Positions 25,138-34,319 of a stretch of 64,000 bases of DNA are shown piece by piece. The stretch is from CALHVX01 sp039198065 (GTDB taxonomy: Bacteria; Pseudomonadota; Gammaproteobacteria; Pseudomonadales; Azotimanducaceae): NCBI GenBank assembly GCA_039198065.1, contig JBCCTU010000005.1, positions 62,001-126,000 of the forward strand. Reading direction: 5' to 3'. The notes beneath the pieces are model-generated. The model searched no databases. It was not told the origin of the DNA and was given only the letters and a program-made list of their open reading frames with translations. Position numbers and translations under genes: made by a program. Positions within the stretch are counted from its first letter, which is position 1; the number at the start of each line of letters is the position of its first letter.

Positions 25138-26514
25138 ATGGCGGAACAAAGATTGTTGAACGTGCTGGATGTCTGGCCCGACCAGGAGACGCGGGGTCAT
25201 ACGATTCCAGGCTCACGGTACACGTCGGCTGAGTTCTTTGAGAAAGAATGGGAAGGCATGTGGACCAAGACCTGGCTGCTGCTTGGCCGGGAGGCGCAGC
25301 TGCCGAAGCCGAACGACTGGCAGATGGAGCCCGTGGGTCCCGAAGAAATCCTCATGGTCCGCCAGGCTGACATGAGCGTGAAGGCGTTCTACAACGTCTG
25401 CCAGCACCGGGCCAACCCGCTGGTGAGCGAACCGCGCGGTCACGTGCGCAGCCGCTTCGTCTGCAAGTATCACAGCTGGGCCTTTACCCCCGACGGCGAG
25501 CTGAACTTCGCGCCGGATCGCGATGACTTTCCGCAGGGCAACCCGTGCGGCAAGGTGCGGCTGGTGGAACTTGCCTGCGAGACCTTTGCGGGCTTTATCT
25601 GGGTAAACATGGATCCGGACGCGAAGCCGCTTAAGGAGTACCTCGGTCCGATCTGGGACGAGTGGAACGCCCGAGAAGTACACACCTGGAAGCGCACCAT
25701 GGCGCGGTCGATGTGGCTGCCGTGCAACTGGAAAGTGGTGCTCGACAACTTCAACGAGTCGTACCATGTCCCCACGGTGCATATGGGCGCGACCCCCAAG
25801 ACGGATCGCAAAGCGATCCGCAGTAATATCCAGACTTACTACAAAGAAACGCGCTTCGACCTTTCGAACGAAGGTCATAACCGTATGGTTATGAAAGGAG
25901 GCTACGGCGCGGGGCAAACCGATGCCGACGGCAACATTCTGGACCCGCTGCGCAGCCTGCTCGAGTACTGGGAGATTGATCCGGAAGCGTTCAAGGGTCG
26001 ACCGGAAGACACGCGGGAAGCGCTGCAGGTGGCGAAGCAGAAGCTCGGCCCAGAGCGGGGCTACACGCATTACGCAACGGTCCCACCGGAACAGTTGACG
26101 GACGCGTTCCATTACACGCTGTTCCCCAACTTTGCCGTGTCGCTGTGGTCCGATGGCTTCCACTTTCTCCGCGCCCGGCCGCACCCGACGGATCCCGGTC
26201 AGTGCTTCTTCGACAACTGGTGGTACTCGAGCCCGGCGTCCCTCGACTCGCCGCTAACGAACCGCGCGGCGTCTGTGATGGAAGGCAGTCTCGAGCACGC
26301 CAACCCGGAAACCGGCGAAGTGGATGTGTCGGTACTGTCGTATCCAGAAGATTCGATCGGTCCGGCGATTGAAGAAGACGTCGCCGTGTTCGTTACCCAG
26401 CAGCGCGGCTTCCGCTCCCGCGGGTTTAAGGGCGTTTACCTTGCCAATCAGGAGAAGCGTATTCGTCGCTACCACGAGCTAATCGACGACTACATCGAAG
26501 GCCGGCTGCCTTAA
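25138..26514 (+). CDS. Rieske non-heme iron oxygenase, alpha subunit
   Basis: A 458-aa ring-hydroxylating oxygenase. The Rieske [2Fe-2S] site is C88-Q-H90 and C109-K-Y-H112. The catalytic domain has N-W-K-V-V-L-D-N-F-N-E-S-Y-H210-V-P-T-V-H215, giving the two His of the mononuclear iron, and a likely carboxylate ligand in I-E-E-D-V near 412. No ferredoxin, reductase or beta subunit gene lies next to it. The substrate is unknown; candidates are aromatic acids, sterols or quaternary amines. It is followed by a TetR regulator and preceded by a strong palindrome. Confidence 0.9.
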   Translation: MAEQRLLNVLDVWPDQETRGHTIPGSRYTSAEFFEKEWEGMWTKTWLLLGREAQLPKPNDWQMEPVGPEEILMVRQADMSVKAFYNVCQHRANPLVSEPRGHVRSRFVCKYHSWAFTPDGELNFAPDRDDFPQGNPCGKVRLVELACETFAGFIWVNMDPDAKPLKEYLGPIWDEWNAREVHTWKRTMARSMWLPCNWKVVLDNFNESYHVPTVHMGATPKTDRKAIRSNIQTYYKETRFDLSNEGHNRMVMKGGYGAGQTDADGNILDPLRSLLEYWEIDPEAFKGRPEDTREALQVAKQKLGPERGYTHYATVPPEQLTDAFHYTLFPNFAVSLWSDGFHFLRARPHPTDPGQCFFDNWWYSSPASLDSPLTNRAASVMEGSLEHANPETGEVDVSVLSYPEDSIGPAIEEDVAVFVTQQRGFRSRGFKGVYLANQEKRIRRYHELIDDYIEGRLP

Positions 26515-26527
26515 GTCGCGCATTTCG

Positions 26528-27214
26528 ATGGATGAACTAACGGCCGCGGAGACCCTGCCTGATCCCACAAGCGTTCGCGAAGGGGGATTTTCGAAGAGCC
26601 AGGAGACCAAGCGGCGCATTCTCGATGCCATGCTCCGGCTTCTGGCGGAGCAGGGCTATGCGGCGACCAGCATGCCGGCGGTTGCCAAGGCGGCCGGGAT
26701 GTCCCGCACCGCCATGCTGCATCACTTTCCCTCGCGCCGGGTGCTGCTGGACGCCGTAGTTCGTCATGTCATGCGGCGGCGTATCGAGCTGCACGAAGCC
26801 TTTGTGTCGGGAATTCCCCGAGACCAGCGCTTCCGCGGCGTCGCTGTTGATGCGAGCTGGGAGCAGCTGCAGGCGGTTGAGTTCAAGGCGTACTACGAGC
26901 TGTCGGTGGCGGCACGTACCGACGCAGAGCTCAATCAGGTGTTTCAGGAAACCCTAGAGGCCTTTGACCGGGCCCGTCGCGACGTCGGGGTGAAGCTCGC
27001 CGAGCCGAGCGTTGCGAACTCACCGGTGTTCGATCTTCGCCGCGACATCCATCGCCTGGTTATGGAAGGCATGGTGACTGGTGAGGGGATTGCCTTTGAT
27101 GTGGAGAAGCGCTCCAGTGAGTTGGTCGCGTTTCTAAAACTGTTGTGGTCAGATGAGGGGGCGGCGTTTCTCCGCCGCGCGCAGGCCTTGGCTTTAGAGC
27201 CAACAGGGAAATGA
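26528..27214 (+). CDS. TetR-family transcriptional regulator
   Basis: A 228-aa regulator. The N-terminal HTH is at ~27-75 (S-Q-E-T-K-R-R-I-L-D-A-M, then G-Y-A-A-T-S-M-P-A-V-A-K-A-A-G-M-S). The C-terminal ligand domain is divergent as usual. It lies 13 bp after the Rieske oxygenase, so the pair is one operon, probably repressed through the palindrome at 25085-25112. Confidence 0.88.
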   Translation: MDELTAAETLPDPTSVREGGFSKSQETKRRILDAMLRLLAEQGYAATSMPAVAKAAGMSRTAMLHHFPSRRVLLDAVVRHVMRRRIELHEAFVSGIPRDQRFRGVAVDASWEQLQAVEFKAYYELSVAARTDAELNQVFQETLEAFDRARRDVGVKLAEPSVANSPVFDLRRDIHRLVMEGMVTGEGIAFDVEKRSSELVAFLKLLWSDEGAAFLRRAQALALEPTGK

Positions 27215-27358
27215 GCCGGCTCTCGCTAATTTAGGACGCGTCGGCCACGTCTCGAAGGTGGAAGCATCGCTCGGAAAGAACGCTGAGCGGGGAGCAGACC
27301 TTCTCGTAGTGATGAGGGAAATTTAGCAGAACGTCCGGAACGCAGCTGTCGCTGCTCT

Positions 27359-27982
27359 TCATTTGATCCAGTAACCAGAAACACGCCAGTCCCCATCGCT
27401 TTCCTGGAAGAGCGATAGAGTTTCAGTCGCGTTGTTCTTCCTTGAAAAAGACGACTTGAAAGAGAGAACTCGATACTCTCCGTCCGGTGCTGATCTGGGG
27501 TTTGTCTGCCGTATCGCATTCTCTAGCTCGCGTTCTTTGAGCGATTCTAAAGGTGCCCTAGCGGTCCGAATCGTCTGTTCCCAGTCTTTTTGAAGAATGG
27601 TGCTTTGAAAAATGCTAGCCGACGAATTCCAGCTCTCTGCGTACTGCGATTCATCGACTAGATCTAGCCAGGCCAAAGCGGCCTTGCGTTGACTCTCCGT
27701 GAGCTCAATAGACGAGTTGCAGGCGCTTAGGGCTGTTAGTGCATCGTTTCTTCTGTAAATCGGCGAGGCTGTAAAAGCGCCGGGCCATCCGATTACCCTT
27801 TCGTTTGCTTGTTGGCGTAGGCAACGAGAGGACAGAAACGATGACCAAGCGAGATCAGGTAGGAGGTCGGTATCTCCGTCGGCACTGTGGAGCACTACGC
27901 TGGGCGGGTCCATCGACATAGAAGCGTCATGAACTGCCATCCGTGCGCTGATGTCCGTACAGCGTTGGCCTGATAAGAACAA
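27359..27982 (-). pseudogene. DUF4019-domain ORF, separated remnant of an HTH-DUF4019 gene
   Basis: The C-terminal ~107 residues are a clear DUF4019 domain (A-L-A-W-L-D-L-V-D...Y-A-E-S-W, then Y-R-V-L-S-F-K-S-S-F and a final W-R-V-S-G-Y-W-I-K). In the family this domain usually follows a LuxR-type HTH and a TM helix. Here the first ~95 residues resemble neither and include the 50-bp repeated segment. The HTH is found on a separate upstream ORF in another frame (28009-28242). The whole therefore looks like a disrupted HTH-DUF4019 gene; expression as a shorter DUF4019 protein is possible. Only the TTG at 27982 is available as the long start. Confidence 0.5.
27735..27784 (+). repeat. Imperfect direct repeat, copy 1
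   Basis: This 50-bp segment matches 33385-33434 in the same orientation without gaps at about 42 of 50 positions. Shared blocks include gttagtgca, tttcttctgtaa, gcgaggctgt and aaagcgcc. The two copies are 5.65 kb apart and bracket the sigma/FecR/TonB-receptor cassette. Confidence 0.65.
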
Positions 27983-28008
27983 CGTGTGTCGTAATGAAGC
28001 AGCTCTGG

Positions 28009-28242
28009 TTACTTAATGAGCTCGACAGTTTTTCTTTGTTGTCGGCTGCCGCTGTTTGTATAAACGACAGTTGTCATCTCTTTCGCTCGACATATCTGAA
28101 GCGTCTGTTTGCGAATATTTCGCATTTGTAGTCGAATGCTGCGATCGGTGTAAACGTTGGCAATCCAGAGCGAAGCAGCATGAATCGTTGCCGCTTTAAG
28201 TCTCCTAAGTATTTCGGTCTCAGTCTTGGTTAGCAGAACCAC
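28009..28242 (-). CDS. Short LuxR-type HTH ORF, probably the detached N-terminus of the DUF4019 gene
   Basis: A 77-aa frame starting at GTG 28242 with L-T-K-T-E-T-E-I-L-R-R-L-K and T-D-R-S-I-R-L-Q-M-R-N-I-R-K, the pattern of a LuxR/GerE-type HTH as found in HTH-DUF4019 proteins. The usual DUF4019 half follows only in another frame at 27982, so this is a remnant or a stand-alone HTH. It is divergent from the sigma-factor gene. Confidence 0.45.
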   Translation of the reverse strand: MVLLTKTETEILRRLKAATIHAASLWIANVYTDRSIRLQMRNIRKQTLQICRAKEMTTVVYTNSGSRQQRKTVELIK

Positions 28243-28333
28243 TTCAGAGCTAGCTGGCCACAGTGCTCAAGATAACCTTGGTAGGTGCGAGGATGATCGG
28301 TCGTTAGGTGATGCAACGACCCAAGAGGTCTCT

Positions 28334-28834
28334 GTGCTCTACGAGCAGACCATCGATGAACTTGTCGCCTATCTGAGGCGTCAGTTCGGGGAAGGTCCTC
28401 CCGAACCACAAGAGGTCGCCCACGCGGCTTTCGAGAGACTGCTTGCTCGCCAAAACAAGACCCCGATTGAAAACTACCGCGCATTCTTGTGGACAACTGC
28501 ACGCAATTTGGTCTTAAACACATTTCGCCGAGAAAAGGTCCGAAGAGAAAACCAATTCTCTGTCGAGCAGCACTTTTTTCCTGAATCTGGTGACGAAAAG
28601 GCTCCGCATCGTGTCATAGATATACGGCAACAGTTGGCGCTCATCAGTGAAGCGCTCGAAAGGATGCCAGATGAACGACGTACAGCCTTTGTTTTGTGTC
28701 GCATCGACGGGCTGACGAGTGCGGAGGTGGCGAGGCGTTGCGGAGTCAGTCGAACTATCGTCCATAAGCGCCTAGCAAAGGCTTCAGCCGAGGTTGCGCT
28801 GGCCCTGGACCGTGGTCTGCCGGGGCATAAGTAA
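28334..28834 (+). CDS. ECF sigma factor, FecI-like
   Basis: A 166-aa sigma-70 family factor with region 2 (E-V-A-H-A-A-F-E-R-L-L, F-L-W-T-T-A-R-N-L-V-L) and region 4 (E-A-L-E-R-M-P-D-E-R-R-T-A-F-V-L, then G-L-T-S-A-E-V-A-R-R-C-G-V-S). GTG 28334 is chosen: it has AAGAGG five bases upstream and gives the normal N-terminus L-Y-E-Q-T-I-D-E-L. The longer frame from TTG 28226 adds an unconserved stretch. It is followed without a gap by the FecR-like gene and presumably directs the TonB receptor downstream. Confidence 0.85.
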   Translation: MLYEQTIDELVAYLRRQFGEGPPEPQEVAHAAFERLLARQNKTPIENYRAFLWTTARNLVLNTFRREKVRRENQFSVEQHFFPESGDEKAPHRVIDIRQQLALISEALERMPDERRTAFVLCRIDGLTSAEVARRCGVSRTIVHKRLAKASAEVALALDRGLPGHK

Positions 28835-29890
28835 GTGGGACAAACTGCAGAATTCGGAAGCGGCACGCTCGAAACAGCTTTTGAGTGGCGGATTCGTATT
28901 GAACAACAGGGTCTGTCTGACGTTGAAAAAGAGGAATTCGACCGATGGCTCGATGCTGCGCCGGGTCATGCTATCGCATACGAGCGTGCATCAGCAGGCT
29001 GGCACCAGTTCGGCAAACTTGAGCGACAAGACCTGACCAAAAGCGCTGTCAGAACCTCTCCTGTTTTATCAGCTTCCTCTACTAGCCTGCGCAACAGGCT
29101 ATCGTCGCTATTCAGTGTCGGACCCGCGCTCGGGTTCGTTACAGCAATGATTCTCCTAGGTTTTTGGGTGTTTCCTGTTCCGCAACAGGACGATTCGATC
29201 AGCGGGCCACTTAAGCCTGCTGTAGCTGCCTATAGCACTTCGAAGGGCGAGATACGGACAATAACGCTACCCGACCATTCTCGTGTCACGTTGGGAGCAG
29301 CCTCAACGCTCCTGAGTGAGTATTCAGACACCGCACGTGAGATTTCGCTTGAAGAGGGCGCTGCAGTGTTTGAAGTTGTACCTGATGCTAATCGTCCGTT
29401 TTCCGTGCAAGCGGATGCGGTTACTGCGACTGCTCTAGGCACCGTTTTTGAGGTGCGAAACAGCGGTGGCACGGTACGAGTAGCGGTAAACGAAGGGCGT
29501 GTGGAATTCGCTAGTCCGTTAACCATTGGGCAGCGTGCAACTGATCTCATGCAACGAACGCCGTTAGCGCCTGGCGAGTTTGGTGCGGTCTTTGACAGTA
29601 CTGATGAGACGTTGATTGGCGCGATTGCAGAGAATACCTTCGCAGCGTGGCAGCACTCGCGCTTGGATTATGAGGCTGCCACGTTGAACGAAATAGTCGC
29701 GGATGCCAACAGGTATTACGAGATCCCCATTGTGCTCTCGAGTGAGCTTGGGGACATTGTTCAACGCCGGGTTACCGCATCGTTTCCATCAGGTGATCTG
29801 GAGATGCTGATTGCCGGCGTGGAGGCACTTTTTCCGGTCATTTTTGATCGTAGCAATCCCGAAGAAGTGGTAATTCGGTCAAGACCCTAA
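28835..29890 (+). CDS. FecR-family anti-sigma/signal transducer
   Basis: A 351-aa protein. The N-terminal cytoplasmic segment (~15-65) has E-W-R-I-R-I-E-Q-Q-G-L-S and F-D-R-W-L-D-A-A-P-G-H-A, the anti-sigma part. One TM helix is at ~92-112. The periplasmic FecR domain (~130-235) has T-L-P-D-H-S-R-V-T-L-G-A-A-S-T-L, and the C-terminus is an STN-like DUF4974 region (L-D-Y-E-A-A-T-L-N-E-I-V). It links the TonB receptor to the sigma factor across the inner membrane. GTG 28835 directly abuts the sigma stop. Confidence 0.88.
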   Translation: MGQTAEFGSGTLETAFEWRIRIEQQGLSDVEKEEFDRWLDAAPGHAIAYERASAGWHQFGKLERQDLTKSAVRTSPVLSASSTSLRNRLSSLFSVGPALGFVTAMILLGFWVFPVPQQDDSISGPLKPAVAAYSTSKGEIRTITLPDHSRVTLGAASTLLSEYSDTAREISLEEGAAVFEVVPDANRPFSVQADAVTATALGTVFEVRNSGGTVRVAVNEGRVEFASPLTIGQRATDLMQRTPLAPGEFGAVFDSTDETLIGAIAENTFAAWQHSRLDYEAATLNEIVADANRYYEIPIVLSSELGDIVQRRVTASFPSGDLEMLIAGVEALFPVIFDRSNPEEVVIRSRP

Positions 29891-29900
29891 TCGAAAGGAA

Positions 29901-29924
29901 TCAACTCATTTCAAAATAAGTTGA
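29901..29924. promoter_or_regulatory. Near-perfect 24-bp palindrome between fecR-like gene and TonB receptor
   Basis: TCAACTCATTT-CA-AAATAAGTTGA pairs at 10 of 11 arm positions. It begins 10 bp after the FecR stop and lies ~100 bp before the receptor start. It could be a stem-loop that limits read-through, or a regulator site; no T-run follows. Confidence 0.4.
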
Positions 29925-30021
29925 AAAACTGGTTACGGATTCCGCTCCGATAGTGTCGAGGGTATGTAGACGCGATTGAAAATCAATTGCATTACCCAAA
30001 ACAAGATTCGGAGAGGGTGGG

Positions 30022-33000
30022 ATGTCTAGAAGGAAACGAATTTGCAGCCTCACGCGATTTATTGGACCACTTGTCGTAGCAATCATTGTTTTGCCGGTAC
30101 AGCCGGTATTCGCCCGATCAGAAGCAGCTAAGACGATAGAGGTCCCTGCTGGGCCACTCGGCGTGGCGTTGCGCTCTATAGCTGAGAAGTTTGATGTCGG
30201 TCTGTTTGTCGAAGAGGCCGTCGTGCAGAACAAGCAATCCGCATCTTTGAGAGGCACGTATTCCGCCGAAGAAGCGTTTCGACAAGCACTCAAGGGGTCC
30301 GGACTGACCATTGAGGCAACTGGAGAGCGTGTCTACACGGTCTCGGCGCCGGATGACAGTGGGCAGCTAACTGATAGTTCAATCAGCCAACCTGGGCGAG
30401 AACAGAACTCATCCCAAGAGATTATCGAGTCAATAGTTGTTACGGGATCTCGTATCGAACGAACGGCCATAAGTACCCCAGCACCGATTAATATCTTAAC
30501 GGCGGACGAAATTGAACGTTTCGGCTTAACGGACACCACTGAGGTGCTGCGGTTCGTACCAGCGCTACAGAGTTCACTGACTTTAAGCAACGCGGACCGC
30601 GGAAGACAACAGTTCGGACTCGCAAGCCTGGACCTAAGAAGCCTCGGAGCCAACCGAACGCTGGTATTGGTCAATGGCCGGCGGCACGTATCGGGCGTCG
30701 CCGGCGAAGCAACCGTAGATGTGTCGTCAATTCCGGAAGCCCTTATCGACCGTGTGGAAGTTCAAACGGGTGGCGGCTCTTCGATATACGGTGCGGATGC
30801 GGTGTCCGGGGTCGTCAACTTTGTGTTGAAAGACGATTTTGAGGGTATCGACTTTCGTGCCACTACTGGACTGCCTACCCAAGGCGGTGGCGAGTCCTTT
30901 TCCGGAGCCGCCGCGATGGGAACGAACTTCGCCAACGGTAGGGGAAACGCCGTCATAAGTTTCGATTACTTCAAACAGACGGAACTTCGGGCTTCTGAGC
31001 GCTCTGCGTCAAGAACATCGTCTGGGGTATTGCAAAATTCGGCGACTCTCTCCGAGCTATTAGGCGCTGATCCCGCTTTTCAAAATGTTGTTGTACCTGA
31101 TCTGCGAATAGGTTTTGCGACACTAGGCCCATATTTCTCCTTAACTGGAAGTGGTGCGTTTCCATTAATTGGAGCGGGCAGCCTTGAACCGACGGCCGGT
31201 GTCCCTGCTGTCCAAATTATCGATTCAGAGACAGGAGCGATTCGTCCCATCGGCGTACCTTTAAACGGGCCGGGAACATTTGTCTTTGGGGGCGAGGGAG
31301 TTTCCAGTGGCTTCGCGAATCCTCAGACCTCAACAACCCCAAACATCGATCTGTACACGATCAACTCGCTAATCGACTATGAATTCAGTAGTCGCGCCAT
31401 AGGCTTCTTAGAGCTTAAGTACTCGTTAAATCGAACGGAAGGTCGCCCGCCCTTCGGGCCCAGATTCTTTGATATACCGATTGCCAACGACAATCCATTC
31501 ATACCAGATCTTGCACGAGATCAGCTTGCCATCCTGGATGCCGAAGGTGTCGATACCAACATAACTGCAACACGAGTGTTTTACGACGACAATGCTACGC
31601 GGCCTGACGAAAATGAGCGACAGACAATACGGATTGTAGCTGGTTTGAGAGGAGACCTTTCAAACGCGTTTTCTTATGAGGTGTCTGCTAACTACGGTCG
31701 AACAGATACGAGCTTGGTGCGACGTACCGAGCCATTACTTGATCGAGTATTTGCTGCAGTAGATGCAGTTTCTGATCCAGTAACGGGGCAACCAGTGTGC
31801 CGCTCAGATCTTGATCCCAACGCGGTACCGCCGGGTGGGTTTTTCCCGAATCCGGCTGCTCCTGGTATTCGATCTTTTGTGCCGGGAGACGGGAGCTGCG
31901 TACCGCTCAATATATTTTCTCAGTTCAATGCAATCGATAACGATGCAATTGACTTCGCGTTTCAAAGAACCGAGGAAGAATATGAGATCGACCAATTCGT
32001 TTTGAACGCAACTTTCACGGGCAAGAGCGAGGACTTCCTCGTGCTTCCAGGTGGTGCAGTAAGTTATGCGGGCGGTATCGAATATCGTGAAGAGACCAGT
32101 GTTTCTAGACCTGATGGTCTCCTGCTAGCCTCTTTGGGCGAAGTTCAAGACTTTGATTTTCAGATAATCGAAGGTGAGTTTGATGTCATCGAAGGATTTG
32201 CGGAACTTAGCGTACCTGTGCTTTCTGATTTACCTCTCGCACGGAGTCTGACAGCCGATCTGTCCGTTCGGTTTGCCGACTACAGCACCGTCGGATCAAC
32301 GACTTCGTACGCGTTTGGAGGGATATGGCAACCGATAGACGATCTGCGTGTTCGTGGTGCGTTCAATCGCTCGGTGCGGGCGCCAAACATCGGCGAGTTG
32401 TTCGCGCCCATCGCAGCGCGGGATCAGCTCGTTGAAACGCGGCTCGATCCGTGTAGCCCTGAGTTGATCAATCAAGGGACATCCGCTCGTCCAGGGAATT
32501 GCGCTGAGCTTCGTCAGGGCATTCCATTTCCCGAGGTCAATGGTCTATTTGCAACCCAAACGATCACTGGAGGCAACCCAAACCTATTAGAGGAGACAGC
32601 AGACACGTTTACGGTTGGCTTGGTGTACACCCCTTCGTTTCTTGAGGGTTTTTCAGCGACAATAGACTACTACGAGATACAGATTGAAGATGCTGTCACG
32701 TCTGGCGTGGGTGATGAGGAGATCCTGCGAAGGTGCGTTGACGCCGCGTCCCTAAACAATCCATTTTGCGATGCGATAACGAGGGACCCAGCGACCGCGT
32801 TTTCGACGCGGATCCTAGACACAACTCTAAATCTCTCGGAAAGCACAGCGAGAGGGATCGACTATCAGATTGCTTATCGATTCACTCTCGATCAGATCAG
32901 TGGCATGAATCTAGGAAACTTCGCTGCGCAACTGGCGGGGACATACTTTATAGAAAGAGAGGACCAGCGCTTTGCTGGGTTTCCGGATAGCAACAATAGG

Positions 33001-33351
33001 TTTATCGGCGAGTTTGGTTTTCCAGAGCACTTCGTCAACTTCTCACTACGTTGGGTCAGAGGAGCATTGAGCGCCGACTACGGATTCAATTATCAGTCTA
33101 ATCAGGTCCAAGGGTTTGATATCGAAGATTTAGACGCAAATCCGCTGTTGCTAGACGATCCAGATCTAGGCGATGCGTTCGTCCATTACATTGGTGGCGC
33201 ATACCAAGTCGATAATAATTTTCAAGTAAGTGTCCGTGTGAATAATCTTTTCGATGAGGAACCTTACAGGGCTGGGTTGAACGGCATAGGCCAACGGCCC
33301 ACGAGTTTAATAGGACGCACGGTGCAGCTCGGCGTTACTGCGCAGTTCTAA
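30022..33351 (+). CDS. TonB-dependent receptor with N-terminal STN signalling domain
   Basis: A 1109-aa outer-membrane receptor. Signal peptide ~1-31; STN domain ~38-108 (P-A-G-P-L-G-V-A-L-R-S-I-A, L-K-G-S-G-L-T), which touches FecR; plug domain ~135-260 with I-V-V-T-G-S-R-I; then a long barrel with extended loops and a terminal aromatic residue (T-A-Q-F). With the sigma and FecR genes just upstream it forms a complete cell-surface signalling set: substrate binding outside switches on its own transcription. The length and the R-x-L-G-A-N-R-T-L-V-L-V-N-G-R-R plug motif resemble the large N-R-T-L receptors for peptides or polysaccharides rather than siderophores. gagagggtggg precedes the ATG. 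Confidence 0.9.
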   Translation: MSRRKRICSLTRFIGPLVVAIIVLPVQPVFARSEAAKTIEVPAGPLGVALRSIAEKFDVGLFVEEAVVQNKQSASLRGTYSAEEAFRQALKGSGLTIEATGERVYTVSAPDDSGQLTDSSISQPGREQNSSQEIIESIVVTGSRIERTAISTPAPINILTADEIERFGLTDTTEVLRFVPALQSSLTLSNADRGRQQFGLASLDLRSLGANRTLVLVNGRRHVSGVAGEATVDVSSIPEALIDRVEVQTGGGSSIYGADAVSGVVNFVLKDDFEGIDFRATTGLPTQGGGESFSGAAAMGTNFANGRGNAVISFDYFKQTELRASERSASRTSSGVLQNSATLSELLGADPAFQNVVVPDLRIGFATLGPYFSLTGSGAFPLIGAGSLEPTAGVPAVQIIDSETGAIRPIGVPLNGPGTFVFGGEGVSSGFANPQTSTTPNIDLYTINSLIDYEFSSRAIGFLELKYSLNRTEGRPPFGPRFFDIPIANDNPFIPDLARDQLAILDAEGVDTNITATRVFYDDNATRPDENERQTIRIVAGLRGDLSNAFSYEVSANYGRTDTSLVRRTEPLLDRVFAAVDAVSDPVTGQPVCRSDLDPNAVPPGGFFPNPAAPGIRSFVPGDGSCVPLNIFSQFNAIDNDAIDFAFQRTEEEYEIDQFVLNATFTGKSEDFLVLPGGAVSYAGGIEYREETSVSRPDGLLLASLGEVQDFDFQIIEGEFDVIEGFAELSVPVLSDLPLARSLTADLSVRFADYSTVGSTTSYAFGGIWQPIDDLRVRGAFNRSVRAPNIGELFAPIAARDQLVETRLDPCSPELINQGTSARPGNCAELRQGIPFPEVNGLFATQTITGGNPNLLEETADTFTVGLVYTPSFLEGFSATIDYYEIQIEDAVTSGVGDEEILRRCVDAASLNNPFCDAITRDPATAFSTRILDTTLNLSESTARGIDYQIAYRFTLDQISGMNLGNFAAQLAGTYFIEREDQRFAGFPDSNNRFIGEFGFPEHFVNFSLRWVRGALSADYGFNYQSNQVQGFDIEDLDANPLLLDDPDLGDAFVHYIGGAYQVDNNFQVSVRVNNLFDEEPYRAGLNGIGQRPTSLIGRTVQLGVTAQF

Positions 33352-33384
33352 CAGTTGAATGTGCAACCACCGTACTATTTCTGC

Positions 33385-33434
33385 GTTAGTGCACCATTTC
33401 TTCTGTAATCTAGCGAGGCTGTGAAAGCGCCTGG
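33385..33434 (+). repeat. Imperfect direct repeat, copy 2
   Basis: This is the second copy of the 50-bp segment at 27735-27784. It lies 34 bp downstream of the TonB receptor and just before a small membrane-protein gene. Here it is not part of an evident reading frame. Confidence 0.65.
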
Positions 33435-33461
33435 GACTTCAACTTAAAGGTAAGCCGCGCC

Positions 33462-33791
33462 ATGCAACTCGCGATCTGGCTAACAGCAGTCGGCCTCTTC
33501 TCTGGACTCTGGTGGTGGCAGCGGAGGCAGCCGTTAGTGGTTGGCGCACTTGGTGGTCTCCTCCTGGCGCCGACGCTGGCGTTCTATCCGGGGTGGGGCT
33601 ACATCAAACTAATCCCCGTCATCTCCGCGATCCCGTCATTTGTTTTCGTCGGGGACTCGGACGGTACCGACATGGTGGACCTGTTGTGGTGGTTCGTGGG
33701 CGTCCCCTATCTGATCACGGCAACAGTGCTCGCTGTCGCAACGTCAATCGTGGCTAGATTCCTTCCGCCGGACGACGGTTCCTGGACCTAA
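33462..33791 (+). CDS. Small three-helix membrane protein, unassigned
   Basis: A 109-aa protein with helices at ~3-18, 27-45 and 72-100, Trp-rich at the N-terminus (L-W-W-W-Q-R-R-Q). I recognise no family. It lies between the receptor and the IS element and is GC-richer than the preceding cassette. Confidence 0.6.
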   Translation: MQLAIWLTAVGLFSGLWWWQRRQPLVVGALGGLLLAPTLAFYPGWGYIKLIPVISAIPSFVFVGDSDGTDMVDLLWWFVGVPYLITATVLAVATSIVARFLPPDDGSWT

Positions 33792-34010
33792 CGCAGGCCG
33801 TCCCCCGTCGCATCCCCCCTCCCCCTAGCACCCTCCACGACAAGCGATGCTGTATATACGATACATTACTGTGTAGTGCTGGGTCGGAGAGAAAGCACCT
33901 CAGTCGCTCATGCGCGCCGTCTGGTGACGTGAGAGGAGGCTCCGGAAATTCGGACAGGTGCATAGGTGAAGGATCTGCTCAACAATGGGGCTGAGCCCCG
34001 ACGAGCAGAG

Positions 34011-34319
34011 ATGAGAAGACCAAGGCGCAATCACAGCGCTAAATTCAAGGCAAAGGTCGCGATGGCGGCTTTGAAGGGCGAGAAAACACTGGCGGAGCTT
34101 GCCGAGCAGTTCGACGTACATCCGAATCAGATCACGGACTCGAAGAAGCAACTGCAAGCGCAATCTGAGTCGATCTTCCTGACGAAGGCGGAAAAGCAAG
34201 CGGCTCAGGCAGGTCCCTCCGTCGAACAGCTGCAGGCCAAGATCGGCCAGCTGACGATGGAGAACGATTTTTTAGAGCACGCGCTCGGCAAGCTGGACGG
34301 GCCGAGCGGAAAGCGATGA
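34011..34319 (+). CDS. IS3-family transposase OrfA (HTH)
   Basis: A 102-aa protein: HTH (K-F-K-A-K-V-A-M-A-A-L-K-G-E-K-T-L-A-E-L-A) then a leucine-zipper-like tail. ATG 34011 is preferred over an open frame that starts 15 codons earlier. It ends with ATGA overlapping OrfB, which is in the -1 frame as usual for IS3; no classic A6G slippery run is seen at the junction. Confidence 0.88.
   Translation: MRRPRRNHSAKFKAKVAMAALKGEKTLAELAEQFDVHPNQITDSKKQLQAQSESIFLTKAEKQAAQAGPSVEQLQAKIGQLTMENDFLEHALGKLDGPSGKR

Noticed and set aside
25213..26184. A 323-codon open frame antisense to the Rieske oxygenase
   Set aside because: It mirrors the high-GC third-position pattern of the strongly conserved oxygenase and has no recognisable domain.
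27735..27784. Integron attC site in the repeated segment
   Set aside because: gttagtg does not fit the core consensus, and no paired inverted cores or integrase are present.
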